Below, in pieces: positions 1-7,850 of a DNA stretch of 64,000 nt. Position 1 is the stretch's first letter, and the number at the start of each line of letters is the position of its first letter. The position numbers and the translations under genes are program-made. The stretch comes from Pseudonocardia endophytica (GTDB lineage: Bacteria > Actinomycetota > Actinomycetes > Mycobacteriales > Pseudonocardiaceae): positions 1,550,001-1,614,000 of the forward strand of contig NZ_SMFZ01000001.1 in the NCBI RefSeq assembly GCF_004339565.1, given 5' to 3'. The notes below the pieces were generated by a model that did no database searches, was not told where the DNA came from, and saw only the letters and a list, made by a program, of their open reading frames with translations.

Positions 1-312
1 AACCCGCTGACCGGGGAGGGGATCTACGACGCGATCGCCTCCGGTGTGCTCGCCGGCCGCGACGCGCTGCTCGGTGCCGACGCGGGTGCGGCCCACCGGG
101 CGTCGATGACCCGTGCGTTCGCCCGTCACCACCGGCACGTCGGCGCGATCTCCCGGATGGCGGCACGTCCCCGCTTCCTGGACGCCGCGATCTCCGCCGC
201 CTCGCGCCACCGGCAGGTGTTCGACGCGGCCGTCGAGCTCGGCCTGGCCCAGGGCACGGTCCCGCCTGCCGCCCTGGCCCTGGTCCTGGGCCACCTGGTC
301 CTGGGCCGCTGA
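1..312 (+). CDS. Geranylgeranyl reductase family FAD protein, C-terminal fragment (cut by window start)
   Basis: The reading frame is open from base 1 and ends at TGA 310-312, giving the last 103 residues. It starts with NPLTGEGIYDAIASG, which matches the third FAD-binding motif of the geranylgeranyl reductase/FixC-like flavoprotein family, followed by a helical C-terminus. Family members hydrogenate isoprenoid chains of quinones, chlorophyll or archaeal lipids (MenJ reduces a menaquinone side chain). The neighbours downstream (UbiA prenyltransferase, methyltransferase, type III PKS, IPP isomerase) suggest that this enzyme reduces a prenyl tail on an aromatic polyketide or quinone. The N-terminal Rossmann part lies outside the window, so substrate type cannot be judged. 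Confidence 0.8.
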   Translation, partial: NPLTGEGIYDAIASGVLAGRDALLGADAGAAHRASMTRAFARHHRHVGAISRMAARPRFLDAAISAASRHRQVFDAAVELGLAQGTVPPAALALVLGHLVLGR

Positions 313-587
313 GTTCCGGGGCAGCCCGCCAACCCTGCCCCGCCCCGCCGCGGCCCGCCACCGCCGCGCACCGCACCGTGCCGCACCGAGTCCCGCCACC
401 GCAGCGCACCGCGCCGGGCCGGGCCGGGCCGAGTCCCGTCACCGCGCGAACGGAGCCCTCGTCCAGCCACGCGGCGCGAGTGGACCTCCCGTCCAACCGG
501 ACGGCGCGAGCGGAGCTCTCGTCCAACGTGGGTCCCTGCGGTGAGGTGAGCGAGCAGCCCGGGCGGTGGAGCGCCACCCGCCGCGCA

Positions 588-829
588 CCGAGATGCAGTT
601 CAGCGGGACTTATGGATCTCCACACTCCGCTCAGCTGCATCTCGGCACGCCCCCGGTCCGCGAACGGAGCTCGCGTCCGACCTTTCGGTGGCGGAGCTCT
701 CGTCCAACTCGGATCGCAGCGGCGATGCCGGCGAGCAGCCCTGGCGGTGCAGCTCCGCTCGTCGCACGCACCGAGATGCAGTCCAGCGGGACTTGTGGAT
801 CTCCGCACCCCGCTCAGCCGCATCTCGAC
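588..829. repeat. Two copies of a ~58-bp palindromic intergenic element
   Basis: The 313-875 gap has no credible gene. It holds two copies of an element starting CCGAGATGCAG. Copy 1 (588-645) has perfect 11-bp arms (588-598 and 635-645, CTGCATCTCGG). Copy 2 (771-829) is an imperfect version with the same interior (AGCGGGACTT, then GGATCTCC). Around them a shorter motif, GGAGCTCTCGTCCAAC, occurs near 512 and 694, with variants near 452, 667 and 853. The gap separates the convergent 3' ends of the reductase-like gene and ubiA, so the palindromes could terminate transcription from both sides. Function is inferred. Confidence 0.7.
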
Positions 830-875
830 GCGGCCCGTGGCGCGCGAACGGAGCCCCGTCCAATGCGGGGACGGG

Positions 876-1706
876 TCAGGCCACGACGGCCGGTCCGGCC
901 ACCAGGAGCAGCCCCACGGCGAGGACGGCCACGAGCAGCACGGCACGGAACGGGGCGCGCGAGCCCGGACGGCGGCGGCCCATGGCGAAGCCGGCTCCGA
1001 GCAGGATGGCGGCCAGTACCGGGACGGACACGGCCGGCCACACCGGAACCGGCGCGGCGAGGGCGATCACCAGCGTCGCACCGAGCAGGAGCACCGCCGC
1101 GGCGACGCGGCTGCCCCGCGCCCCGAGAACGTGCGGGAGGCCGCGGACACCGGTGGCGGCGTCGTCGTCGAGATCCGGGAGCACGTTCGCGAAGTGCGCC
1201 CCACCACCCAGCAGGCCGCCGGCCACCGGGAGCCACCAGGGCGGCAACGGCGAGCCGGGCAGCGCGGCCACCACGAACACCGGCAGCAGCGCGAAGCACA
1301 CCAGGTACGGCAGGAGCGAGAACGGCGTCGACTTGAGCCGCACGTCGTAGGCCAGCCCGGCCCCGACGGCGACCAGGTGCAGCAGCCCGCCGGCCGGTCC
1401 GGCCGCCCACACCGACAGGACCGCGCAGACCGCGACCGCGGCGCCCGTCGCCACCCCGACGGTCCTACGGCCGACCTCCCCCGCGGCGAGCGGTTTGTCC
1501 GTGCGCCCGGTCGCGATGTCGCGGTCGGCGTCGAGCAGGTCGTTCAGCCAGCCGATCGACAGCTGCCCGCTCAGCACGGCCAGTGCCACCAGCACGACCC
1601 CGCCGAGCGTGTTGCCCGTGGTCACGGCCAGTGCCGTCATCACGAGCGTGACGGCCGCGGTGGGCTCCGGGTGGCAGCACCGGAGCAGGACGAGCACGGT
1701 GCGCAC
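876..1706 (-). CDS. UbiA-family prenyltransferase
   Basis: A 276-residue polytopic membrane protein of the UbiA superfamily, whose members transfer a prenyl diphosphate to an aromatic acceptor using Mg2+. The first Asp-rich motif is NDLLDADRDIATGR and the second is DLDDDAATG, both in cytoplasmic loops, with about eight hydrophobic segments between and after them. I place the start at GTG 1706, giving VRTVLVLLRCCHPEP, the usual short N-terminus before TM1; the frame stays open upstream but would run into the divergent methyltransferase gene. It lies 26 bp from that gene, so both probably share a promoter region. With the type III PKS and IPP isomerase next door, its acceptor is probably a polyketide-derived phenol or quinone. 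Confidence 0.88.
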   Translation of the reverse strand: MRTVLVLLRCCHPEPTAAVTLVMTALAVTTGNTLGGVVLVALAVLSGQLSIGWLNDLLDADRDIATGRTDKPLAAGEVGRRTVGVATGAAVAVCAVLSVWAAGPAGGLLHLVAVGAGLAYDVRLKSTPFSLLPYLVCFALLPVFVVAALPGSPLPPWWLPVAGGLLGGGAHFANVLPDLDDDAATGVRGLPHVLGARGSRVAAAVLLLGATLVIALAAPVPVWPAVSVPVLAAILLGAGFAMGRRRPGSRAPFRAVLLVAVLAVGLLLVAGPAVVA

Positions 1707-1732
1707 GCGCAGAGTCTGGCAGCCTCTCCGGT

Positions 1733-2440
1733 GTGCCCGACGCCCCGACCAGAGAGCGGAACGACCCGGGACAGTACGACGACCTGGCTCCCCACTGGTG
1801 GGATCCGCACGGCCCGTTCGCGATGCTGCACTGGCTGGCCGCCGCCCGCGGCGCGCTGGTCCCGCCACCGGCGCGGGGAACGACGCCGCTGCTCGTCGAC
1901 CTCGGTTGTGGCGCAGGCCTGCTCGCGCCGCACGTCGCCGGGTACCGGCACGTCGGCGTCGATCTCACGACGTCGGCGCTGACCCAGGCCGCCGGACACG
2001 GTGTGCGGCCGGTCCGGGGCGACGTGACGAGGGTGCCGTTGCGCTCCGGGTGCGCCGACGTCGTCGCCGCAGGAGAGATCCTCGAGCACGTCACCGACCT
2101 CGACGCGGCCGTCGACGAGGCCTGTCGCCTGTTGCGTCCCGGAGGCCTGCTGGTGATCGACACGTTGGCGGCGACGGCGCTCGCACGGCTCGTCGCGGTG
2201 ACGCTCGCCGAGAAGGTCCGCGGCGTGCCGACGGGGATCCACGACCCGGACCTGTTCGTCGACCGCGACCGTCTTCGACGCGCGTGCGCCAGGCACGGCG
2301 TCGAGCTCACGCTGTGGGGTATCCGGCCGTCCGTGCGCGACCTCGTGGCCCGCGCGGCCGGCCGGCGCCTGACGGTGCGGATGGTCCGGGTGCCGACGTC
2401 GGCCGTGCTGTTCCAGGCCGTCGGACGGAAGGTCGGCTGA
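1733..2440 (+). CDS. Class I SAM-dependent methyltransferase (UbiG-like)
   Basis: A 235-residue Rossmann methyltransferase. SAM motif I is VDLGCGAGLLAPH (about residues 54-66), the acidic residue ending strand 2 is in GVDLTT, and motif IV/post I is ILEHVTDLDAAV. The N-terminus HWWDPHGPFAMLHWL is typical of UbiG/Coq3-type O-methyltransferases acting on prenylated hydroxyquinones. The start is GTG 1733. The stop overlaps the type III PKS start as TGATG at 2438-2442, so the two are translationally coupled. It probably methylates a hydroxyl of the PKS product; the substrate is inferred from context. Confidence 0.85.
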   Translation: MPDAPTRERNDPGQYDDLAPHWWDPHGPFAMLHWLAAARGALVPPPARGTTPLLVDLGCGAGLLAPHVAGYRHVGVDLTTSALTQAAGHGVRPVRGDVTRVPLRSGCADVVAAGEILEHVTDLDAAVDEACRLLRPGGLLVIDTLAATALARLVAVTLAEKVRGVPTGIHDPDLFVDRDRLRRACARHGVELTLWGIRPSVRDLVARAAGRRLTVRMVRVPTSAVLFQAVGRKVG

Positions 2441-3486
2441 TGCCCGCCTACCTGACCGGGCTCGGCTCGTCGTTCCCCGGCCCGCCGCTCGAGCAGGACG
2501 CGATATGGGACGGCTACTTCGCCGAACGCTCCGGGCACGACGCGGTGGCGAAGCGGATCTTCTCCGCGGCCGGCGTGCAGCGGCGGCACGCTGCGGTGAA
2601 CCCGCTGACCGAGGACGTGTCCGGATGGTCGACCGGGGAGCGGATGCGGCGCTGGGCGGCGGAGTCGGTGCCGCTCGGCAAGGACGCCACGTCCGCCGCG
2701 CTGGCCGCCGCCGACCTCCCGGCATCGGAGCTCGGGCTGCTCGCCGTCGTGTCCTGCACCGGGTACGCGACGCCGGGGCTGGACATCCGGGTCGCAGCCG
2801 ACCTCGGACTGGCGGCGGACGCGCAGCGCCTGTCCGTCGGGCACATGGGCTGCTACGCGGCGATCCCCGGACTGGGCGCGGCCGCCGACTTCGTGGTCGC
2901 CCGCGGACGGCCCGCCGCGATGCTGTGCTGCGAGCTGACGTCGCTGCACATCCAGCCACCGGACGACGACCGGGGCCAGGCCGTGTCGCACGCGCTGTTC
3001 GGCGACGCCGCCGCCTCGGTCGTGCTGCGTCCCGACCCGGTCGACGGCGCTCTGGAGGTGCTCGACGTCGCCGCCGTCACCGACCCGTCGACATCCGGCC
3101 ACATGACCTGGGAGGTCACCGACCTCGGCTTCCGGATGGGCCTGTCGCCGGAGGTTCCCGCCGTGCTCGCCCGGCACGTCGGTCCGGCCGTCACGGGTCT
3201 GCTGGACCGGCACGGGTACGGCATCGCCGACGTCGACGCGTGGGCCGTGCATCCGGGCGGTCCACGGATCCTGGACGTCGTCTCCGAGCGGCTCGGGCTC
3301 GCCCCGGACGACACCGCCGCCTCCCGCGCGGTGCTCGCGAACCGGGGCAACTGCTCGTCGGCGACCGTCATACTGGTCCTCGACGCGCTGCGGTCGGCCG
3401 GACTGCCGCGCCCCGGCAGGCCGGCGATGATGCTGGCGTTCGGACCGGGTCTCACGCTCTACGCCGCGCTGCTGCGGGCGGTCTAG
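2440..3486 (+). CDS. Type III polyketide synthase (chalcone synthase-like)
   Basis: A 348-residue homodimeric ketosynthase that extends an acyl-CoA starter with malonyl-CoA and cyclises the product. The catalytic triad is visible: Cys138 in SVGHMGCYAA, His271 in AVHPGGPRI and Asn304 in NRGNCSSAT. The C-terminal GFGPG-type loop appears as AFGPGLT. Length is normal for bacterial type III PKSs. The ATG overlaps the stop of the methyltransferase gene, and idi follows after 13 bp. With UbiA, methyltransferase, IPP isomerase and a prenyl reductase, the locus resembles loci making prenylated alkylresorcinol or hydroquinone lipids (the agq genes of Actinoplanes are one precedent). Starter length and fold cannot be read from the sequence. 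Confidence 0.93.
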   Translation: MPAYLTGLGSSFPGPPLEQDAIWDGYFAERSGHDAVAKRIFSAAGVQRRHAAVNPLTEDVSGWSTGERMRRWAAESVPLGKDATSAALAAADLPASELGLLAVVSCTGYATPGLDIRVAADLGLAADAQRLSVGHMGCYAAIPGLGAAADFVVARGRPAAMLCCELTSLHIQPPDDDRGQAVSHALFGDAAASVVLRPDPVDGALEVLDVAAVTDPSTSGHMTWEVTDLGFRMGLSPEVPAVLARHVGPAVTGLLDRHGYGIADVDAWAVHPGGPRILDVVSERLGLAPDDTAASRAVLANRGNCSSATVILVLDALRSAGLPRPGRPAMMLAFGPGLTLYAALLRAV

Positions 3487-3499
3487 GAGGACCTCAGAA

Positions 3500-4036
3500 G
3501 TGGAACAGGTCGTGCTGCTCGACGACGACGGGAACCCGGTCGGCGTCGCCGACAAGGCGACCGTGCACGGTGCGACGACGCCGCGGCACCTCGCGTTCTC
3601 CAGCTACGGCATCGACGACGACGGCCGCCTGCTCGTCACCCGCCGGTCCCGGCACAAGAAGGCGTTCCCGCTGGTCTGGACGAACACGTGCTGCGGGCAC
3701 CCCGCACCGGGCGAGGACCCGGCCGCGGCCGTGCGGCGACGTCTGCGCGACGAGCTCGGCCTGCAGGCCCGCGACCTGCGCCTCGTGCTCCCGGAGTTCA
3801 GCTACCGGGCCTCCGCCGACGGTGTCGAGGAGAACGAGCTGTGCCCGGTGTTCGTCTGCCGCCTGGCCGGTGAGCCGTCGCCGAACCCGGACGAGGTCGA
3901 GGCGTACGAGTGGTGGGACTGGCCCCGCTTCCGCGCCGCGGCCGACGACCCGGACAGCGGCCTCTCCCCCTGGGCCCGCCTACAGGTCCCCGCGCTGGAC
4001 GCGCTCGACGACCCGATCCTGACCGGCCGCGCCTGA
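3500..4036 (+). CDS. idi: Isopentenyl-diphosphate delta-isomerase, type I
   Basis: A 178-residue Nudix-fold enzyme interconverting IPP and DMAPP. The active-site cysteine is in TNTCCGHPAPGED (about residues 58-70), the Nudix-like helix is RRRLRDELGL, the catalytic glutamate is in VEENELCPVF, and the C-terminal EAYEWWDW block is typical. The start GTG 3500 is set by an AGGAGG ribosome-binding site at 3485-3490 that overlaps the stop of the PKS gene. Placement as the last gene of the methyltransferase-PKS unit suggests that it supplies DMAPP for prenyl-chain synthesis in this pathway. Confidence 0.95.
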   Translation: MEQVVLLDDDGNPVGVADKATVHGATTPRHLAFSSYGIDDDGRLLVTRRSRHKKAFPLVWTNTCCGHPAPGEDPAAAVRRRLRDELGLQARDLRLVLPEFSYRASADGVEENELCPVFVCRLAGEPSPNPDEVEAYEWWDWPRFRAAADDPDSGLSPWARLQVPALDALDDPILTGRA

Positions 4037-4231
4037 GCGGTTCTCGCGCGCGGTGATCCGCGCGCAGTGATCCGACGGATGCGCGCCGTTCGGGAGAACG
4101 CGAGCGACCGGGCGCGCGCATCCTCCGGAGTGGAGCGCGTTCGCCGGGTCGGGGTCCGTCCGCCGGAGCCATCGGGTCGGCGAGCCTGCGAGCATCCCAC
4201 CGTCGCGGGTCCGGTCGGCACGGACCACGGC

Positions 4232-4334
4232 AACGTTCCACTCGACGGCCTCGGCGAGTCGAGCGGAACGTTTCGGCTGTCCGGCTCGCGTGAACGTGCC
4301 ACTCGACCGCGCGCGGACGTCGAACGGCACGTTC
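4232..4334. terminator. Two consecutive hairpins in the 4037-4501 gap
   Basis: Between the convergent idi and FAD-monooxygenase genes there are two large inverted repeats and no gene. Hairpin 1 has arms AACGTTCC.CTCGAC (4232-4246) and GTCGAG.GGAACGTT (4258-4272). Hairpin 2 has arms GAACGTGCC (4292-4300) and GGCACGTTC (4326-4334) with inner ACTCGAC/GTCGA pairing. The two are related in sequence, so they look like tandem copies of one element. No T-tract follows, as is usual for high-GC actinobacteria. A bidirectional terminator role is inferred from position. Confidence 0.6.
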
Positions 4335-4501
4335 CAGCGGCCGGAACCGCAACGAGGTGGCGCTCGGTCACGGGTCGGGCGAGGGCTCAGCGCATGGCTT
4401 CTGCTCGGTGGATCATGCCGGACCGGGGCGAAGTCTCGGGCGGACGTCGCTGCGGCTCCGCCGCGACCCGGCCGGAGCGAGCGCCGCGGCCCGGATGCGG
4501 G

Positions 4502-6124
4502 TCACACCGGGGCCGAGGCGGCCACGATCCGGTCGGGGCGCAGGAGCACCGCGCGGACACGACCGGTCCGGAGCCACCGGAGCAGCACCGGATCCGTCGT
4601 CGCCACCGTGCGGGCGCCCAGATCGGCTGCTCGCCGGGCCAGCTCGGACGGAACCGGGCCCTGCACCGCATCGGACGGCCCTGCATCGGGCAGGCCTGCA
4701 TGGGGCGGCATCGTCTCGCGCGGCTCCGGACCGGGCTGCTCCGGAGCGCCCGAGGTCAGCAGCGCCCATCCGTCACCGAGGAGCCCGTCGTGCCCCGGCC
4801 ACGGCTGCGGGCAGGGCGTCCCCACCGGGTCGCGACGGTCCCGGCGCCGGTCCACGAGAGTGCCGGGTCCGAAGCGGGTCACCAGCCCGGCCTCGGCGCG
4901 GCGACGGACGGCCGGGACGCGCAGGGTGCCGGCGACCAGCGGTCGTCGTAGCGCCGCGACGGCACCGGACCCGCCGGTCATCGCCCGCCCGACGCGCAGG
5001 GCGCCGCGGATCATCGTCGTGGCGTGCGGAGCGCGTTCGGACCGGTAACCGTCCACCCAGGACCCGGGTGCACCGTCGTGCAGGACGGCGGCGAGCTTCC
5101 AGGCCAGGTTGTGCGCGTCCCGCAGTCCGGCTCCGAGTCCCTGCCCGATGAACGGCGGCGTGAGGTGGGCCGCGTCGCCGAGCAGGAACACCCGGCCGTC
5201 GGACCAACGATCGGCGACGGCGGCGTCGAACGTGTACTCCTCGGCCCGGAGCATCTCGACCGGGCCGGGCGCCCAGCGGGTGATCAGGCTCGGGACCTGC
5301 GCGGCGAGCTCGGACGCCGTCTCGCCGGAGCGCATCCGGAACTCCCACCGGTACCGGTCGCCGGTCAGTGCGAGGAACGTCGCGGCGCGGGCCGGGTCGC
5401 AGACCTGATCGACGCCGCCCCAGGTCGGTAGCGGAGTCGCGCACCGGACGTCGACCACGAACCACCGCTGCGACGGTCCGAGCGCGCGGAGACGGGCCCC
5501 GATCGCCGCCCGGACGGTGCTGCGCGCCCCGTCGCAGCCGAGGACGGCCGACGCCGGAACCTGCTCGCCGGTGGCCAGCCGAACCCGGTAGGAATCGCCC
5601 GGGCTGGGGTCTCCGCCGGCGGCCGCGCCCCCACCCGGCCCTGCGGACGGGCTGCCGATCGCAGCGACATCCGGCTCGGCCGTCGCCGTGCCCACCGACG
5701 AGAAGGAGCCGCCCGGCGGATCGATCCGGACCACGTCCACGCCCTCCCGCAGCGTGATCCGCGGATCGGCCGCCACGTGCGCACGGAGAAGCGCCTCCAG
5801 GTCCGGCTGGTCGAACAGGGTCGACTCGGCCCACCCGTGGACGCCGCGAGAAGAACGGTGGAACGCGGCGAACGGGCGCAGGCGCGCGTCCAGCAGGCGC
5901 AGACCGGCGGCCGGGCGGCTGATCGCGGCGAACCCGTCGGACACGCCGGCGGCCTGCAGGATCCGGACCGACTCGTCGTCCAGATGCACGGCGCGCGGGA
6001 GCGCGTGGACGCCGGCGCGCCGTTCGAGCACCGTCACGTCGACGCCGCGACGGGCGAGCAGCAGCGCCGCGACCAGCCCCGTCGGACCGGCGCCGACCAC
6101 CACGACCGGTCCTGGCACTCCCAC
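4502..6124 (-). CDS. FAD-dependent aromatic hydroxylase (MhpA/PheA-like)
   Basis: A 540-residue group A flavoprotein monooxygenase. The dinucleotide motif GAGPTG lies at residues 11-16, the DG motif is VLGCDGARSTVR near residue 195, and the GD motif is LLGDAAHLTPPFIGQG near residue 315. The segment of about residues 155-185 is a low-complexity Gly/Ala/Pro insertion. A C-terminal thioredoxin-like region lacking obvious cysteines follows, as in phenol hydroxylases. Start is GTG 6124, 37 bp from the divergent Rsm22 gene. It could oxidise the phenolic PKS/prenyl product of the upstream locus to a quinone, but it is separated from idi by a terminator-rich gap and points the other way, so this link is inference. 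Confidence 0.85.
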   Translation of the reverse strand: MGVPGPVVVVGAGPTGLVAALLLARRGVDVTVLERRAGVHALPRAVHLDDESVRILQAAGVSDGFAAISRPAAGLRLLDARLRPFAAFHRSSRGVHGWAESTLFDQPDLEALLRAHVAADPRITLREGVDVVRIDPPGGSFSSVGTATAEPDVAAIGSPSAGPGGGAAAGGDPSPGDSYRVRLATGEQVPASAVLGCDGARSTVRAAIGARLRALGPSQRWFVVDVRCATPLPTWGGVDQVCDPARAATFLALTGDRYRWEFRMRSGETASELAAQVPSLITRWAPGPVEMLRAEEYTFDAAVADRWSDGRVFLLGDAAHLTPPFIGQGLGAGLRDAHNLAWKLAAVLHDGAPGSWVDGYRSERAPHATTMIRGALRVGRAMTGGSGAVAALRRPLVAGTLRVPAVRRRAEAGLVTRFGPGTLVDRRRDRRDPVGTPCPQPWPGHDGLLGDGWALLTSGAPEQPGPEPRETMPPHAGLPDAGPSDAVQGPVPSELARRAADLGARTVATTDPVLLRWLRTGRVRAVLLRPDRIVAASAPV

Positions 6125-6161
6125 CGGCGCCAGCGAACCAGGTGTGTAGCGTCCCCGCCCG

Positions 6162-7175
6162 ATGACGCCGCTGCCCGACGACCTGGCCAGGGCACTCGAC
6201 GACGCGCTCGACCCGATCCCGACGTCCCGGCTGACCCCGATCGTCGAACGGCTGATCGGCGACTACCGCATCGGCCGCGCGGGGACCGCGACCGCGATCC
6301 TGCGCACGCCGGACGACGCCGCCGCCTACGCCGCCTACCGGATGCCGGCCACCTACGCCGCCGTGCGGGAAGCGCTCGGCCAGGCCGCGGACGTCGCAGT
6401 CGGCCTGGCTCCGCGCACACTCGTGGACGTCGGCGGAGGCACCGGAGCGGCCGTGTGGGCGGCCACGGACGTCTGGGCGTCGCTGGAGGAGGCCATCGTG
6501 CTGGAGGGCTCGGACCCGGTGATCGCGTTCGGGCGCCGGCTGGTCGCGACGGCGGGGAACGCGGCCGTCGCCAGCACGACGTTCCGGCCGCTCCGGATGG
6601 ACACGACGGTCGCGCTGCCGGACGCCGACCTGATCACCGTCTCCTACGTGCTCGGCGAGCTCGACGAGGGCACGCGGACCGCCGTCGTGCGCGAGGCGGC
6701 GGCGCGGGGCGGGACGGTCGCGGTGATCGAACCGGGCACGCCGGACGGCTACCGGCGGGTGCTCGCCGCGCGGGACGAGCTGCTGGCGGGCGGCCTCACC
6801 GTCGTCGCACCGTGCCCGCACGACGGACCGTGCCCCGTGGCCGTCGAGAGGAGCGGCACCGACGACTGGTGCCACTTCGCCGCCCGCGTGAACCGCAGCG
6901 CCCGCCACCGCAGGCTCAAGTCCGGCGATCTCGGGCACGAGGACGAGAAGTTCGCGCACGTCGTCGCCGTCCGGTCCCCGTCGGAGCAGCATGCGGCCAA
7001 CCGGGTCGTCCGGCACCCGTTGCAGCGCAAGGGGCTCGTGACGCTCCGCCTGTGCACGGGCGCGGGCGGGATCACCGACCGGCCGGTCCCGAAGAGCCGT
7101 CGCGACGACTACCGGGCCGCCCGCGACACGTCGTGGGGCGACGCGTGGCCCCCTCGCGATCACCCCGGGTCGTGA
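6162..7175 (+). CDS. Rsm22-type small ribosomal subunit methyltransferase-like protein
   Basis: A 337-residue SAM-fold protein of the Rsm22/METTL17 family. Visible marks are the SAM motif VDVGGGTGAAVWAA (about residues 88-101), the acidic motif ISYVLGELDEG-like segment at about 162-173, and a cysteine-rich stretch CPHDGPCP followed by DDWCHF. Family homologues bind an iron-sulphur cluster through such cysteines and act in assembly of the small ribosomal subunit, and no firm catalytic methylation has been shown for many of them. The C-terminus ends in a GDAWPP segment usual for the bacterial members. It starts divergently from the FAD hydroxylase gene. Confidence 0.85.
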   Translation: MTPLPDDLARALDDALDPIPTSRLTPIVERLIGDYRIGRAGTATAILRTPDDAAAYAAYRMPATYAAVREALGQAADVAVGLAPRTLVDVGGGTGAAVWAATDVWASLEEAIVLEGSDPVIAFGRRLVATAGNAAVASTTFRPLRMDTTVALPDADLITVSYVLGELDEGTRTAVVREAAARGGTVAVIEPGTPDGYRRVLAARDELLAGGLTVVAPCPHDGPCPVAVERSGTDDWCHFAARVNRSARHRRLKSGDLGHEDEKFAHVVAVRSPSEQHAANRVVRHPLQRKGLVTLRLCTGAGGITDRPVPKSRRDDYRAARDTSWGDAWPPRDHPGS

Positions 7176-7180
7176 TCGCG
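7155..7180. terminator. Hairpin across the Rsm22-like stop codon
   Basis: Arms CGCGATCAC (7155-7163) and GTGATCGCG (7172-7180) are perfectly complementary with an 8-nt loop. The stop codon TGA 7173-7175 lies inside the right arm. It probably ends or stabilises the mRNA. Confidence 0.5.
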
Positions 7181-7277
7181 CCCACAGCGTGTAACACCGG
7201 CCGTGACTCGACCGAGATCCGGAGCGCGACGGCCACCCGGTGGGCCGCGAGCGAGGCACGGCCGATCGGGCAGCATC

Positions 7278-7850
7278 ATGAACGACACCACCACCGGCGC
7301 ATCCGGCGACCGGCTCCCGAACCTGATCCGGACCACGGGCGGCTACCGCGTGTACGACCCGGCCCTCGTCGCCGGAACCCAGTACGCGATCGACGATCAC
7401 GGTGACCTCGTCTACACCCGCCTGCCCGCGGGTGCGGCGACCGGCACCGTCGTGATCGCTTCTGTGGTCGTCGCGCTCTGGATCGGCGATGACAGCTGGC
7501 TCTGGACGAGCGTGGCGTTCCTGGCCGCCCTGCCCACCGGGTTCGCGCTGGCCCTGGCTCTGCTGGCGTTGGTGCACCTGGCCACGAACCCGGCGCGGGC
7601 CTACCGGCGGCGGACCGGGCGCGGCGCGTTCGCGGTGGAGGTCGCCGACCGTGACTCCGAGCTCGGGCAGCTCTGCCGCCGGGCCGAGCGGCTCGCCGCG
7701 AGCCCGTCGTGGACGTCGAAACGGGTCGACCCGGAGCGGCGGTTGGAGACACTGCTGTGGCGCGCCGTCGGCGAGGGCGACCAGGTCGCCGTCGAGGAGC
7801 TGACGTCCCTGACCGAGCCCGCCACCGGACCGGACCTGCAGAGCGTCTAA
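7278..7850 (+). CDS. Two-TM membrane protein of unknown function
   Basis: I do not recognise a characterised family. The 190-residue product has a soluble N-terminus of about 55 residues with a YRVYDPALVAGTQYAIDDHG segment, then two hydrophobic helices (about residues 56-72 and 78-104), and a charged cytoplasmic C-terminal region rich in Arg/Glu that looks helical. ATG 7278 is preferred because the hydrophilic N-terminal segment begins there; an upstream GTG at 7203 would add an Arg/Pro-rich stretch typical of non-coding frame. It ends convergently with the CobW gene, overlapping it by 4 bp. Confidence 0.7.
   Translation: MNDTTTGASGDRLPNLIRTTGGYRVYDPALVAGTQYAIDDHGDLVYTRLPAGAATGTVVIASVVVALWIGDDSWLWTSVAFLAALPTGFALALALLALVHLATNPARAYRRRTGRGAFAVEVADRDSELGQLCRRAERLAASPSWTSKRVDPERRLETLLWRAVGEGDQVAVEELTSLTEPATGPDLQSV

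Noticed and set aside
6162..7175. Assigning the SAM-fold protein to the polyketide cluster
   Set aside because: Its cysteine motifs and overall pattern are of the Rsm22 ribosome-assembly family.
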